Assembly (NCBI GenBank): GCA_023663345.1 | Contig: JAMPHR010000002.1 | Span: 1 to 64,000 of the forward strand | DNA: 64,000 nt | Origin: Paenibacillus sp. | GTDB lineage: Bacteria > Bacteroidota > Bacteroidia > Bacteroidales > Muribaculaceae | Reading direction: 5' to 3' | In this document: positions 48,908 through 57,448 of the stretch, piece by piece | Numbering within the stretch: the stretch's first letter is position 1 | How the letters are laid out: every line of letters begins with the position of its first letter | Made by a program: the position numbers and the translations under genes | The notes under the pieces: model-generated | Told to the model about the DNA's origin: nothing | The model's input: the letters and a program-made list of their open reading frames with translations, nothing else | The model's database searches: none

Positions 48908-49657
48908 GTGAAAGTAAAGAAAATTTTGGTCTCACAGCCTCGTCCCGAGTCAGGAAAATCGCCTTACTATGACATCGCAGAAAAGTATGGTGTCGAAGTG
49001 GTGTTGCGTCCGTTCATCAAGGTCGAGGGCCTGACCGCCAAGGAGTTCCGCCAGTCCAGAATCTCGATTCCTGATTTCACCGCAATTATCTTCACCGCCC
49101 GCACGGCTATCGATCACTTTTTCAGGATCTGTGAGGAGATGCGAATCACCATCCCCGAGACTATGAAGTATTTCTGCACCACCGAATCGATCGCTCTGTA
49201 TCTGCAGAAGTACATAGTGTACCGTAAACGCAAGATCTTTCATGGCGACAACGGCAAGCTCGACGGCCTGCTTCCCGCTCTGATCAAGCACAAGAAGGAG
49301 AATTTCCTCTGGGTGGTATCGGATGTTCACAACGAGAACACCGGCCTGCTCGACAAGAACGGCATCAATTACACCAAGGCCGTGATGTACCGCACCGTCA
49401 GCAATGATTTCGGTCCCGACGAGCCTTTCGATTACGACATGCTCATCTTCTTCTCCCCCTCGGGAATCCAGTCGTTGCTGAAGAATTTCCCCAATTTCGA
49501 GCAGGGCGACATACGCATCGCATGTTTCGGCCCCACCACAGCCCAGGCTGTAAGGGACGCCGGTCTGCGTCTCGATATCGAGGCCCCCTCGCCCGGCAAT
49601 CCTTCGATGACCGGCGCGCTCGAGAATTACCTCAAGGCTGCTACCGCGGCTTCCTGA
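48908..49657 (+). CDS. hemD: Uroporphyrinogen-III synthase
   Basis: 249 residues from the GTG at 48908. HemD inverts ring D of hydroxymethylbilane and closes the macrocycle to uroporphyrinogen III. The bilobed fold shows in VKKILVSQPRPESGKSPYYDI, ISIPDFTAIIFTARTAIDHFF, FLWVVSDVHNENTGLLDKNG and FDYDMLIFFSPSGIQSLLKNF (the conserved FTS/SPSG segment), then IACFGPTTAQAVRDAGLRLDIEAPSP, the usual C-terminal GxxTAxA pattern. The family is poorly conserved, but the order of motifs and length fit. It lies 12 bases after the DUF4271 gene and before rnpA, the usual Bacteroidetes order. Confidence 0.88.
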   Translation: MKVKKILVSQPRPESGKSPYYDIAEKYGVEVVLRPFIKVEGLTAKEFRQSRISIPDFTAIIFTARTAIDHFFRICEEMRITIPETMKYFCTTESIALYLQKYIVYRKRKIFHGDNGKLDGLLPALIKHKKENFLWVVSDVHNENTGLLDKNGINYTKAVMYRTVSNDFGPDEPFDYDMLIFFSPSGIQSLLKNFPNFEQGDIRIACFGPTTAQAVRDAGLRLDIEAPSPGNPSMTGALENYLKAATAAS

Positions 49658-49697
49658 TCCCCCCATTTATATAATACAGGTGCCTGAGGTAAAAAGC

Positions 49698-50120
49698 ATG
49701 AAGGGCTTACGATTATACAAAATTGAAAAACTATGCAGTGAGACGGCTATATGCCGTCTCTTTGCGCGTAGTGACAGCAGTGTGCGTGGCTCGCTGTCCT
49801 ATCCTGTCAGGCTGGCCTGGCGGGTCGACGAGGGCCGTGATGTGAAAGTGCCCCGTTTCCTTGTGTCGGTCCCCAAGAAAAGAATACGCCATGCGGTGGA
49901 TCGCGTGACCATGCGCCGGCGTATACGCGAGGCCTACAGGCTCAACCGCGGACTGTTGCCACGCGACCTCCCGGTGGATCTGGCATTTATCTACGTTGCC
50001 GACACGCTGTTGCCCTACGCCAAGGTGGAATCCTCGGTGCGTCGCCTGCTACGCGATGTGGCTTCCAAGCTCGGCCTCCCTGCCCAGGAAAGCGCCCGGC
50101 CCACACCCGCTCAGGACTGA
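49698..50120 (+). CDS. rnpA: Ribonuclease P protein component
   Basis: 140 residues from the ATG at 49698; a GTG six codons earlier (49680) is also possible. It is the small basic partner of the RNase P RNA that trims tRNA 5' leaders. The RNR motif region is VPKKRIRHAVDRVTMRRRIREAYRLNR at about 60-90, whose arginines contact the RNA. The protein is basic and of normal length. It sits in the hemD-rnpA-yidD-tatD block. The rnpB RNA was not seen in the window. Confidence 0.92.
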   Translation: MKGLRLYKIEKLCSETAICRLFARSDSSVRGSLSYPVRLAWRVDEGRDVKVPRFLVSVPKKRIRHAVDRVTMRRRIREAYRLNRGLLPRDLPVDLAFIYVADTLLPYAKVESSVRRLLRDVASKLGLPAQESARPTPAQD

Positions 50121-50173
50121 TTTCAGCCGTGAGATTTATTGGTCTGATCACCCTTCTCTTAATACCTGAATAA

Positions 50174-50383
50174 TTGAAGCGTCTACTCCTCCTGCCTATC
50201 TATTTCTACCGCGCGTGCATCTCGCCGATGCTTCCACCGTCGTGCCGGTACACACCTACGTGCAGCGCCTATGCCATAGAGGCCATTAACAAGCATGGAG
50301 CCGTAAAGGGACTTTGGCTCACAATAAAACGCATATCCCGGTGTCATCCGTGGGGAGGCTCGGGCTACGATCCTGTACCATGA
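50174..50383 (+). CDS. yidD: Membrane protein insertion efficiency factor
   Basis: 69 residues beginning at the TTG at 50174 (read as [20 protein letters not shown]). The YidD signatures [15 protein letters not shown] and [12 protein letters not shown] are complete. It is a small amphipathic protein at the inner membrane that aids YidC-dependent insertion. The start codon is not ATG. The stop overlaps the next gene start by four bases (ATGA at 50380-50383), so translation is coupled. Confidence 0.93.
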   Translation: MKRLLLLPIYFYRACISPMLPPSCRYTPTCSAYAIEAINKHGAVKGLWLTIKRISRCHPWGGSGYDPVP

Positions 50384-51036
50384 TTATCGACAGTCACACT
50401 CACAATCCTGCTCCCGGGGCGGTGATAAATATCGACCCTGTGGCCATACCTCCCCGGTCGCTCAAACTCGAGGACGGTATGCTCTATTCGGTGGGGATAC
50501 ATCCCTGGCATGTGGGGTGCTACACTCAGCGCGATGTGGACCGCATGAGGCGTCTGGCCACTGACCCGAGGGTGGTGGCTATAGGTGAGACGGGGCTCGA
50601 CTCGGTGCATGTGACCTACGAGTGGGTGAAGCGCGGAAATATCGAGGAAATTGTGCAGGCCCTCCCCGATATCGACAAGCAGATGGATCTGCTGAAACTT
50701 CATGTGGAATTGAGCGAACTTACCGGCAAACCGCTCCTGCTCCACGTGGTGAAGCGTTATCCCGAGATAATGAAACTGCGCCTGCGCCTCAAGCCCACCC
50801 AGGCTTGGGTGATACATGGCTTCCGTGGTAAGCCGGGACTGGCCAAGGATCTGCTTCACTGGGGATTCTATCTGAGCTATGGTGAGAAATTCAACCCCGA
50901 GTCGGTCGAGGTGACACCTCCCGACCGTATGCTTGCCGAGAGCGATGAGTCGGACGTTCCGTTTCCCGAGATACTCGCATCGCTCCCCGTAGTCCCCGCT
51001 GTCTCTATCACCGACCTCGGCACGTCGGCGCGGTAG
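50380..51036 (+). CDS. TatD-family metal-dependent hydrolase
   Basis: 218 residues from the ATG at 50380. The metal-binding HTH (IDSHTHNPA) is at residues 5-7. Later TatD marks are [13 protein letters not shown] near 45, [13 protein letters not shown] near 70, [14 protein letters not shown] near 130, [23 protein letters not shown], and the C-terminal [11 protein letters not shown]. TatD proteins are 3'-5' exonucleases or DNA quality factors in the cytoplasm. The protein is somewhat shorter than the typical 250-265 residues. It is the last gene of the hemD block; a CCGGAATG/CATTCCGG hairpin (51040-51059) follows. Confidence 0.88.
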   Translation: MIIDSHTHNPAPGAVINIDPVAIPPRSLKLEDGMLYSVGIHPWHVGCYTQRDVDRMRRLATDPRVVAIGETGLDSVHVTYEWVKRGNIEEIVQALPDIDKQMDLLKLHVELSELTGKPLLLHVVKRYPEIMKLRLRLKPTQAWVIHGFRGKPGLAKDLLHWGFYLSYGEKFNPESVEVTPPDRMLAESDESDVPFPEILASLPVVPAVSITDLGTSAR

Positions 51037-51126
51037 TGCCCGGAATGGTATCATTCCGGATAGTATCAATCAGGATAGTATCAAAATGAAAAATAGTCCT
51101 ATGGATCTCTGGCCTATCCCGGTAGT

Positions 51127-52032
51127 TCAACCGCCCGCGTTGCGTTGCAGACCGGCGAGCTTGGTGCGCTTGATGGCCGAGTGGGTGAATATGCGTGAGA
51201 ACTCCCCCTGTTCCATAGTGAGGATGTCGTCGCGGGTGAGCGACAGTATGGACTCCCGTGGGGCAAAAGCCGGAATTTCCGATGGGCGCGCGCATGAATT
51301 GTGGGGACACACCTCCTGGCAGATGTCACAGCCATATATCCTGTCGCCACATCCTATCGGCCCCTCTCCCCGGTATTCGATTGTAAGATAGCTCATGCAC
51401 CGGCCCGCGTCCATGCCTCCGTGCCCGTCGAGCGCCCGTCCGGGACACGCCTTGACGCATTTCATGCACCCGTCGCAACTGAGCCGGCATGGCTCGTCGG
51501 CCTCTAAGGGTAGGGTGGTGATGATCTCGCCGAGAAGCACCCACGATCCCGTGCCCGGGATGATGAGCTGATTGTTTACCCCTATGAATCCTATCCCCGC
51601 CTCCACGGCCCAGTAACGCTCTCTCAATGGGGCGGTGTCGACTGTGACCCGGCATTGAGCGCCCGTGAGTGCGGTGATCTCTCCGGCCACAGCTGACAGC
51701 CGGTCGCGTATTTCCTCGTGATAATCTCTCCCGAGGGCATACCGAGCCCATTTCAGCGGAGCGGAGCTCCCGTCCATGGAGTCACCGTGATTTTTAGGGG
51801 TATAGTAATTGAAAGCTGCCACTATCACTGACTCGGCGCCATCGAGGAGCATACGTGGATCACGGCGCACGTCGGCATACCGCTCCATATACTCCATGCC
51901 TCCATGTCGGCCGTCAGCTATCCATGTCTGATACAGCTCCTCGGCTTCGGGTGTCACCTGGCGTGCCTTGGCGATGCCCGTGGCCACAGCCCCGGCATCG
52001 AGCACAAGTTTCTTTATATCGGCTGATTTCAT
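51127..52032 (-). CDS. queG: Epoxyqueuosine reductase
   Basis: 301 residues. QueG, a cobalamin and iron-sulfur enzyme, reduces epoxyqueuosine to queuosine in the tRNA wobble base, the last step of queuosine synthesis. Two 4Fe-4S motifs are plain: CDGCMKCVKACPG near 190 and CDICQEVCPHN near 240. Other family parts are MEYMERYADVRRDPRMLLDGAESVIVAAFNYY, KWARYALGRDYHE, DTAPLRERYWAVEAGIGFIGVNNQLI (the aspartate that supports catalysis is here) and SWVLLGEIITTLPLE. Length is slightly below average (300-380), lacking the C-terminal HEAT-repeat part found in some homologues. It is followed closely by a deacetylase gene. Confidence 0.93.
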   Translation of the reverse strand: MKSADIKKLVLDAGAVATGIAKARQVTPEAEELYQTWIADGRHGGMEYMERYADVRRDPRMLLDGAESVIVAAFNYYTPKNHGDSMDGSSAPLKWARYALGRDYHEEIRDRLSAVAGEITALTGAQCRVTVDTAPLRERYWAVEAGIGFIGVNNQLIIPGTGSWVLLGEIITTLPLEADEPCRLSCDGCMKCVKACPGRALDGHGGMDAGRCMSYLTIEYRGEGPIGCGDRIYGCDICQEVCPHNSCARPSEIPAFAPRESILSLTRDDILTMEQGEFSRIFTHSAIKRTKLAGLQRNAGG

Positions 52033-52080
52033 CCCTGATTCTCGTATCCCTGATTCCCCCTCTCGCTTCCGGATTACCGG

Positions 52081-52698
52081 TTACATCGGCAGAGCCTCAA
52101 ACTCATATCCCTGCTCCTTGAGCCACTTTATGGCACGCGGCAGGGCATACCGCATATTGTTGTGAGCCTTGATCGAGTCGTGAAACACTATTATACTGCC
52201 GTTGCGGGTGTATCGTTTCACATTCTCCAGCACCTCCTCGCCGGTCACGCGCTTGGAATAGTCGCGGGTCACGAGGTCATACATCACCACATTGTAATGC
52301 CGCTTGATGAGTCTTGCCTGCCAGGGCCACATTATGCCGTGGGGCGGGCGGAACAGCGTGGAGTCGATGAGCGAGGCAGCCTCGGTGATGTCGCGGAAAT
52401 AGGTCTGGCTCGGCTCCTTGATGGCCTGGAGATGGTGCATGGTGTGGTTGCCGTAGGAATGACCGCGACGGCGCACCTCCTCAAGCAGTTCGGGATGACG
52501 GCGCACATTGTCGCCCACCATGAAGAATGTGGCCTTTACCCCCTCTTTTTCAAGCACGTCGAGCACCCAAGGGGTCTCCTCGGGCACCGGGCCGTCGTCA
52601 AAGGTCAGGAACACTACCTTACGGCCACGTCGCTTGAGTCTCCACCAGGTCTCGGTGAAGAGCATACGGTAAAACAATGGAGGCTGCTCAATCCACAT
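52081..52698 (-). CDS. Polysaccharide deacetylase (NodB-like, CE4)
   Basis: 205 residues. The NodB domain is clear: KVVFLTFDDGPVPEETPWVLDVLEKEGVKATFFMVGDNVRR, containing the TFDDGP metal/catalytic motif near residue 30. Then come GHSYGNHTMHH (HxxxH metal ligands) near 78, LFRPPHGIMWPWQARLI and IIVFHDSIKAHNNM (the H-D motif near 165). There is a short basic N-terminus but no clear signal peptide; the WIEQPPLFYRMLF segment may be a membrane-facing helix. It probably removes N-acetyl groups from peptidoglycan or a chitin-like glycan. It is upstream of queG on the same strand; the hairpin/octamer repeat region lies on its other side. Confidence 0.88.
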   Translation of the reverse strand: MWIEQPPLFYRMLFTETWWRLKRRGRKVVFLTFDDGPVPEETPWVLDVLEKEGVKATFFMVGDNVRRHPELLEEVRRRGHSYGNHTMHHLQAIKEPSQTYFRDITEAASLIDSTLFRPPHGIMWPWQARLIKRHYNVVMYDLVTRDYSKRVTGEEVLENVKRYTRNGSIIVFHDSIKAHNNMRYALPRAIKWLKEQGYEFEALPM

Positions 52699-52705
52699 AT
52701 TTTAT

Positions 52706-52804
52706 TTAAGCTAACGCTTAAAGGTTATAGGGTTATAAGGTTAGGAGGTTGTAGGGTGGGAGGAGTTTATGGGTTTATAAGTTTATTGGTTTATAAGTTT
52801 ATGG
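52706..52804. repeat. Variable-stem hairpin and 8-base-period array (plus-strand unit)
   Basis: TTAAGC-taac-GCTTAA (52706-52721), then GGTTATAG, GGTTATAA and degenerate octamers from 52723. These merge without loss of phase into GTTTATRR copies beginning at 52765, 52773, 52781, 52789 and 52797. No protein gene fits. The facing minus-strand unit is at 52857-52922. Confidence 0.7.
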
Positions 52805-52856
52805 GGGGTGGTAAAGCTTTGCTTAATCGGTTAAAAAAGCAGAAAGCACTGCCTTA

Positions 52857-52922
52857 ACCCCATAACCTCATAACCTTTGTCCGAAGGACAAATAACCTTA
52901 TAACCTTTGCCCGTAGGGCAAA
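52857..52922 (-). repeat. Variable-stem hairpins and octamers immediately after hflX
   Basis: Read on the minus strand, directly from the hflX stop: TTTGCCC-tac-GGGCAAA (52906-52922), GGTTATAA, then TTTGTCC-ttc-GGACAAA (52876-52892), then GGTTATGA and GGTTATGG. Stem bases change together, while the octamers stay constant. It could also pair with the plus-strand unit at 52722-52748. Confidence 0.7.
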
Positions 52923-54137
52923 TCAGATTTCGTCGTACTTCTGGAAGAGGAAGTCGTTGTAGGGGAATCGGGTGAGGTGTATCTCCTTAGCACGCTCGTA
53001 GAGCATCTGTTTCAGCTCGTCGATATTGCGTCCGGTCTTGGCCGAGATGAACACGCAATCGTGGGGCAGACGTGTCATCCACATCTTCTTCATCTCGTCG
53101 AGCGAGATGTTCTCGCGTGTGCGCGGGGTGAGGTCGTTCTCATCCTTCTCCACGTGGGTAAAGGCGTCGATCTTGTTGAACACCATGATCATGGGCTTCT
53201 CGGCGCCGTCGCACACCTCGCGGAGCGTCTTGTCTACCACTTCGATCTGCTCCTCGAAATGCGGGTGGGAGATGTCGACCACATGCACAAGCAGGTCGGC
53301 CTCGCGCACCTCGTCGAGTGTCGATTTGAACGAGTCGACAAGATGGGTGGGGAGCTTGCGTATGAAGCCCACGGTGTCGGTGAGCAGGAATGGGAGATTG
53401 TCGATTATCACCTTGCGCACGGTGGTGTCAAGGGTGGCAAACAGCTTGTTCTCGGCAAACACATCGCTCTTGCTCAGCACGTTCATCAGGGTTGACTTGC
53501 CGGCGTTGGTGTATCCCACCAGGGCCACGCGGGTGAGTTTGCCACGGTTTTTGCGTTGCACGGCCTTCTGCTTGTCAATGGAGCGCAGCTCCTCCTTCAG
53601 CAGTGATATCTTGTTGAGGATGATACGGCGGTCGGTCTCGATCTGGGTCTCACCCGGGCCTCGCATACCTATACCACCGCGCTGACGCTCGAGGTGGGTC
53701 CACATGCGGGTGAGTCGGGGGAGCAGATACTGGTATTGCGCAAGCTCCACCTGGGTCTTGGCGTTGGCTGTGCGGGCGCGCTTGGCAAAGATGTCGAGGA
53801 TCAGGCTCGTGCGGTCGAGGATCTTCACCTTGAGCTCGCGCTCGATGTTGACCACCTGCTTGGAGGTGAGGTCATCATCAAAAATGGCCATGCCTATATC
53901 GTTGTCCTCGATATAGGCGCGTATCTCCTCGAGTTTACCCTTGCCCACGTAAGTGCGCGGGTTGGGGTATTCGAGTTTCTGGAGAAAAGTTTTGACGGTC
54001 ACGGCTCCGGCTGTATCGGCCAGAAACGCGAGTTCGTCGAGGTATTCGCGGGCTTTCGCCTCGTTCTGTTGGTTGCTTATGAGTCCCACGAGCACTGCAC
54101 GCTCGGTGATCTCTTCGCTTATAATCTGATCAATCAT
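52923..54137 (-). CDS. hflX: Ribosome-associated GTPase HflX
   Basis: 404 residues. HflX splits stalled 70S ribosomes during stress. Order: N-terminal HflX domain (VGLISNQQNEAKAREYLDELAFLADTAG, then PNPRTYVGKGKLEEI, FDDDLTSKQVVNIERELKVKILDRT), the ARTANAKTQVELAQYQYLLPRL and RQRGGIGMRGPGETQIETDRR linker helices, then the G domain with GYTNAGKSTL (G1, near 205), DTVGFIRKLP (G3) and VFNKID (G4). The C-terminus has CVFISAKTGRNIDELKQMLYE. It is downstream of and close to the WecA-type transferase gene. The stop is followed immediately by hairpin/octamer repeats. Confidence 0.96.
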   Translation of the reverse strand: MIDQIISEEITERAVLVGLISNQQNEAKAREYLDELAFLADTAGAVTVKTFLQKLEYPNPRTYVGKGKLEEIRAYIEDNDIGMAIFDDDLTSKQVVNIERELKVKILDRTSLILDIFAKRARTANAKTQVELAQYQYLLPRLTRMWTHLERQRGGIGMRGPGETQIETDRRIILNKISLLKEELRSIDKQKAVQRKNRGKLTRVALVGYTNAGKSTLMNVLSKSDVFAENKLFATLDTTVRKVIIDNLPFLLTDTVGFIRKLPTHLVDSFKSTLDEVREADLLVHVVDISHPHFEEQIEVVDKTLREVCDGAEKPMIMVFNKIDAFTHVEKDENDLTPRTRENISLDEMKKMWMTRLPHDCVFISAKTGRNIDELKQMLYERAKEIHLTRFPYNDFLFQKYDEI

Positions 54138-54181
54138 GCTTTATTGCTTGTAGTGGCGCCTGCGTATGGCGGGGTGGGGCT

Positions 54182-55303
54182 CTACTTGCCCGCGGCCTCG
54201 ATCATAGCCTTGTTGCGGTCTATGCGCTTGTTGAGCCACAAGTTGAACGTAATCCATATTATAACGTCCAGCACCACTATTATGTTGATGTTCATGAATG
54301 TGCTCAGCCACAGGTTGAGGAGGGTGAATATCATGGATACTGATATGATGCTCACCATCGCGGCGCGGGGCTTGAGGCCTGCGGCGAGGAATTTATGATG
54401 GATATGGTTCTTGTCGGGCAGGAACGGTGAATGATGCTGGCGTATGCGCACCATGTAGACCCTGAGCACGTCGAAGCTGGGGATGATGAGGGGGGAGAAG
54501 GCCAGGACGGCGGGCTGGAAATTGATGGCCGGGTCGGCGCTGTGGGTGAAGAGCCTGATACCAAGGATACTGAGTATGAGGCCTATGGTCAGCGAGCCGG
54601 TGTCGCCCATGAAGATCTTGGAGTGCTTCTTGGCATCGCCAAACACGTTGTAGTAGAAGAACGGTACAAGCACTCCGAGCGTGGCAAACGAGATGATGGC
54701 GTAGGCATACTCGCCCATCACGAAGAACGACACTCCATAGATGATGGCGGCGATGGAGCTGAGGCCCGAGGCCAGTCCGTCGATACCGTCGATGAGGTTT
54801 ATGGCGTTGATCACGAACACTATCACCACCGCTGTGAACGGGATGGCTATCAGTGCCGGGAACTGATTGATGCCGAGGGCTCCGGCAAGAGTGTGGAACC
54901 AGCAACCCGCACTGATTATGAGGGCGGCGCATATCAGCTGTACCACAAATTTCGCACGGTACTTGATACCTATGAGGTCATCGGCCAGGCCCACGAGGTA
55001 GAGCATCTGTATGCTACAGAATGTGGCCACCATCATCAGGGCGTCCTCGAAGAAAGCGTATCCGAAGTAGGGGGTGCCGTTCATGATATTCCCTCCGATC
55101 ACAAACACTATCGACAGAAGCATCACGGGCATGAAAGCTATGCCACCAAGGCGCGGGATGAGGCCTTTGTGGATTTTTCGTTCGTCTACCTCGTCAAAGA
55201 GGTTGCGGCGATAGGCGATGAGCAGAATCTGCGGAATTAGCACGCCCGCAAGAAGCACGCAGAGGGCGAAAACGATCAGGGTATTTATTATCCAGTATGT
55301 CAT
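54182..55303 (-). CDS. Undecaprenyl-phosphate N-acetylhexosamine-1-phosphate transferase (WecA/MraY type)
   Basis: 373 residues with about ten membrane helices. The PNPT-family motifs are visible: KIHKGLIPRLGGIAFMPVML near 40, YLVGLADDLIGIKYRAKF near 100 (DDxxG), FVINAINLIDGIDGLASG near 165 (the NxxN/D loop with catalytic aspartates), KIFMGDTGSLTIG near 228 and FLPDKNHIHHKFL near 300. It moves a phospho-sugar from UDP-GlcNAc or a similar donor to undecaprenyl phosphate, starting O-antigen, capsule or teichoic-like chains. It is not with the peptidoglycan cluster, so WecA rather than MraY is likely. It has a clean promoter 53 bases upstream. Confidence 0.9.
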   Translation of the reverse strand: MTYWIINTLIVFALCVLLAGVLIPQILLIAYRRNLFDEVDERKIHKGLIPRLGGIAFMPVMLLSIVFVIGGNIMNGTPYFGYAFFEDALMMVATFCSIQMLYLVGLADDLIGIKYRAKFVVQLICAALIISAGCWFHTLAGALGINQFPALIAIPFTAVVIVFVINAINLIDGIDGLASGLSSIAAIIYGVSFFVMGEYAYAIISFATLGVLVPFFYYNVFGDAKKHSKIFMGDTGSLTIGLILSILGIRLFTHSADPAINFQPAVLAFSPLIIPSFDVLRVYMVRIRQHHSPFLPDKNHIHHKFLAAGLKPRAAMVSIISVSMIFTLLNLWLSTFMNINIIVVLDVIIWITFNLWLNKRIDRNKAMIEAAGK

Positions 55304-55355
55304 GACATATATGCTTACAAAGTCAATTCGTCAGGCGATTTATAACATTTTTTTG

Positions 55356-55387
55356 CAAAGATATGAATAATATCTATTTGCGCCAAA
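55356..55387 (-). promoter_or_regulatory. Promoter of the WecA-type transferase gene
   Basis: On the minus strand TTTG (55384-55387), a 20-base spacer, then TATCTTTG (55356-55363), 53 bases before the ATG at 55303. Confidence 0.75.
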
Positions 55388-55455
55388 TAATCAGAAATTT
55401 AAAATTAACAAAAAAACATTCCATACCTATGGTTCACCTTATGGAATAAATGTTG

Positions 55456-55463
55456 TATATTTG
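55456..55463 (+). promoter_or_regulatory. -7 box of the ferritin gene
   Basis: TATATTTG, 40 bases before the ATG at 55503. The -33 place holds TTC instead of TTG, so initiation may need help or be regulated. Confidence 0.5.
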
Positions 55464-55502
55464 CATACAGATACATTAACATAAAATCAAACACAACAAG
55501 TT

Positions 55503-56021
55503 ATGATGAATCCTAAAATCCAAGATGCTATCAACGAGCAGATCAATGCCGAGATGTATAGCGCATATCTGTATCTGTCGATGGCCCAGTATTTTGAGGC
55601 CGAGGGCCTGGCCGGATTTGCCAATTGGTTCAAGGTGCAGTTTCAGGAGGAGCAGGCTCACGCCACCATTTTCATGAACTATATCAACCAGCGCGGTGGC
55701 CGTGTGCTTCTCAAGGCTATCGAGGGTGTGCCCACCGAGTGGGAGTCGCCTATGGCTGCTTTCGTGAATACTCTGGAGCATGAGAAGAAGGTGACAGCTC
55801 TGATCAACAATCTCTACACCCTGTCTCTCGAGGAGCAGGATTACGCTACCCGCGACAGACTCACATGGTTTGTCAACGAGCAGGTTGAGGAGGAGGACAA
55901 TTGCCGCACTCTCATCGACAAGCTCCGCATGATCGGCGACAACGGCATGGGCCTCTATATGCTCAACTCCGAGCTCGCCTCCCGCACCTATGTAGCCCCC
56001 TCCGCCCTCTCAGCTGAGTAA
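55503..56021 (+). CDS. ftnA: Non-haem ferritin
   Basis: 172 residues. The four-helix ferritin bundle is complete: INEQINAEMYSAYLYLSMAQYFEAEGLAGFANWFKVQFQEEQAHATIFMNYINQRGG, where the glutamates and histidine (EQAHA) form the diiron ferroxidase centre, then a long loop and TALINNLYTLSLEEQDYATRDRLTWFVNEQVEEEDNCRTLIDKL, with the second set of glutamates. It stores iron as ferric mineral in a 24-mer and protects against oxidative damage, important for anaerobes meeting oxygen. A hairpin/octamer repeat follows its stop, then a strong bidirectional terminator. Confidence 0.95.
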   Translation: MMNPKIQDAINEQINAEMYSAYLYLSMAQYFEAEGLAGFANWFKVQFQEEQAHATIFMNYINQRGGRVLLKAIEGVPTEWESPMAAFVNTLEHEKKVTALINNLYTLSLEEQDYATRDRLTWFVNEQVEEEDNCRTLIDKLRMIGDNGMGLYMLNSELASRTYVAPSALSAE

Positions 56022-56084
56022 TTCAGCTACGCTGGAGGTTATAGACTTGTGAAGTTTATGAGTTTATAAGTTTATAGGTTTATA
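56022..56084 (+). repeat. Hairpin plus octamer array downstream of ferritin
   Basis: TTCAGC-tac-GCTGGA (56022-56036), then GGTTATAG (56037-56044). Octamers in the same 8-base phase follow, up to GTTTAT copies at 56054, 56062, 56070 and 56078. It is the same family as at 2477, 3314 and 52706. Confidence 0.7.
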
Positions 56085-56109
56085 CCCCGGAGGTCGGCGT
56101 GATTGGCCG

Positions 56110-56170
56110 GACAAAATAAAATACGGGCTGTGGCTTCATTCTTAAGCCACAGCCCGTATTTTATTTTGTC
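56110..56170. terminator. Bidirectional terminator with a perfect 27-bp stem
   Basis: The arms 56110-56136 and 56144-56170 are perfectly complementary (core GGGCTGTGGCTT), with a 7-base loop. The outer part of the stem is AAAATAAAAT / ATTTTATTTT, so either strand ends with a U-rich tail. It separates the convergent ferritin and thioredoxin genes. Confidence 0.9.
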
Positions 56171-56231
56171 ACTATCCGAATTTTATCTTGTTACTTTCGG
56201 GAGATTTTTTCAAGGATGGTGATTGCGGGGA

Positions 56232-57407
56232 TTATAGGGACATTCTTACCTTGCGGGCTTCTTCCTCGAGGGCGCTGGCTTCGTCGGGACGGCCTTGGGC
56301 GGTGAGGATGCGGGCCTGGAGTTTCATGTATTCCGATTTGTAGTAGCCCATGGGAGCCTCGTCGGCAAGCTGTTGCATCCAGTCGTAGGCTTCGGCCAGC
56401 AATGGCTTGTCGGCGGTGGTACACAACTGAATGATGTGTCCCTGGACGTAACTGAGCTGATCATCGTCGTTGAAGATACCGTAGCCGAGGGCGCGGTGCA
56501 TCTCATCGATCATGGCACGGTAGTCGCCGTCGATCCAGTGGCGCGAGGTGAGGAGCGTGGCTATGTAGCCGGCTTTCTTATCCCAATTGCGTATGCCACG
56601 GAGATATTTCAGATAGTCGTCATAGGCCTTCTCGTTGAAGTTGGGCGACTTGGTCTTGCTCCATGTATAGCGTCCGAGACCGTTGCGGAATGTGTAGTTG
56701 AGAAACAGGTCTACCGAATCGCGTGCGGCGATCTCATAGAAACGTTTGCGGTTGGCGAACACTTTCTGCACCACGGGCGACATGGGATCGCTGAAGTTGC
56801 GGTAGAATATCTCCCAGCAGTCGCGCGAATAGAACTGGGAGTCGGAGAAAGTGTTGAGAAACTCGGTGGCCACTTTCTCCTGGAGCTTGGACTGGCTCGA
56901 CTGGCTGAGCTTGGCGATATATTTCCTCACGAAAGCCTCGTCGCGCTCGCCGGAATCATACCGTTTCTGCAGAGCCGAGAGGGTCTCGGAGCCATCGAGG
57001 GCAGTGCGTCCCTCGGCGAGAAGTTTGCCGGGTTTCTGATATCCCACCACGGTGTGTACCTGCTCGCCGTCGCCGTTGATGAAGAGGAGGGTGGGATAGG
57101 CGGCGATGTTGTATTTCTTGGCCAGCTCGGGGCCCTCGCCCTTCTCCATATCCATCTTCACGCAGATGAAATTGCGGTTGAAGAAATCGGCCACTGAGTC
57201 GACGGTGAACACATGCTTGGCGAGCATCCTACAGGGCCCGCACCATGAGGTGTAGCAGTCGAGGAATATGAGTTTGCGACTCTTGGATGCCTGTTTCAGC
57301 ATCGAGTTCCACTCACCTTGGCGGAACTTGATCCCGCCCTCCTCTCCGGCATAGGCCGGAGACAGGAGCAGGCAGGCGAAAAGGATAATTGAAATGATCC
57401 GTTTCAT
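56232..57407 (-). CDS. Secreted thioredoxin-fold protein
   Basis: 391 residues with a signal peptide (MKRIISIILFACLLLSPAYA), so periplasmic. Residues about 25-150 are a thioredoxin domain with the active site CYTSWCGPCRMLAKHVF (CGPC) near 55-60 and NIAAYPTLLFINGDGE (cis-proline loop). The C-terminal 230 residues are helical and TPR-like (DSGERDEAFVRKYIAKL, KPLLAEAYDWMQQLADEAP, MKLQARILTAQGRPDEA). Such proteins keep periplasmic thiols in the right redox state and often accompany SusCD loci in Bacteroidetes. It is the last gene of the second SusCD run. Confidence 0.88.
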   Translation of the reverse strand: MKRIISIILFACLLLSPAYAGEEGGIKFRQGEWNSMLKQASKSRKLIFLDCYTSWCGPCRMLAKHVFTVDSVADFFNRNFICVKMDMEKGEGPELAKKYNIAAYPTLLFINGDGEQVHTVVGYQKPGKLLAEGRTALDGSETLSALQKRYDSGERDEAFVRKYIAKLSQSSQSKLQEKVATEFLNTFSDSQFYSRDCWEIFYRNFSDPMSPVVQKVFANRKRFYEIAARDSVDLFLNYTFRNGLGRYTWSKTKSPNFNEKAYDDYLKYLRGIRNWDKKAGYIATLLTSRHWIDGDYRAMIDEMHRALGYGIFNDDDQLSYVQGHIIQLCTTADKPLLAEAYDWMQQLADEAPMGYYKSEYMKLQARILTAQGRPDEASALEEEARKVRMSL

Positions 57408-57448
57408 TGAAAATTACAGTAGGTAATGATAGGATTGGAAAAATAGGA

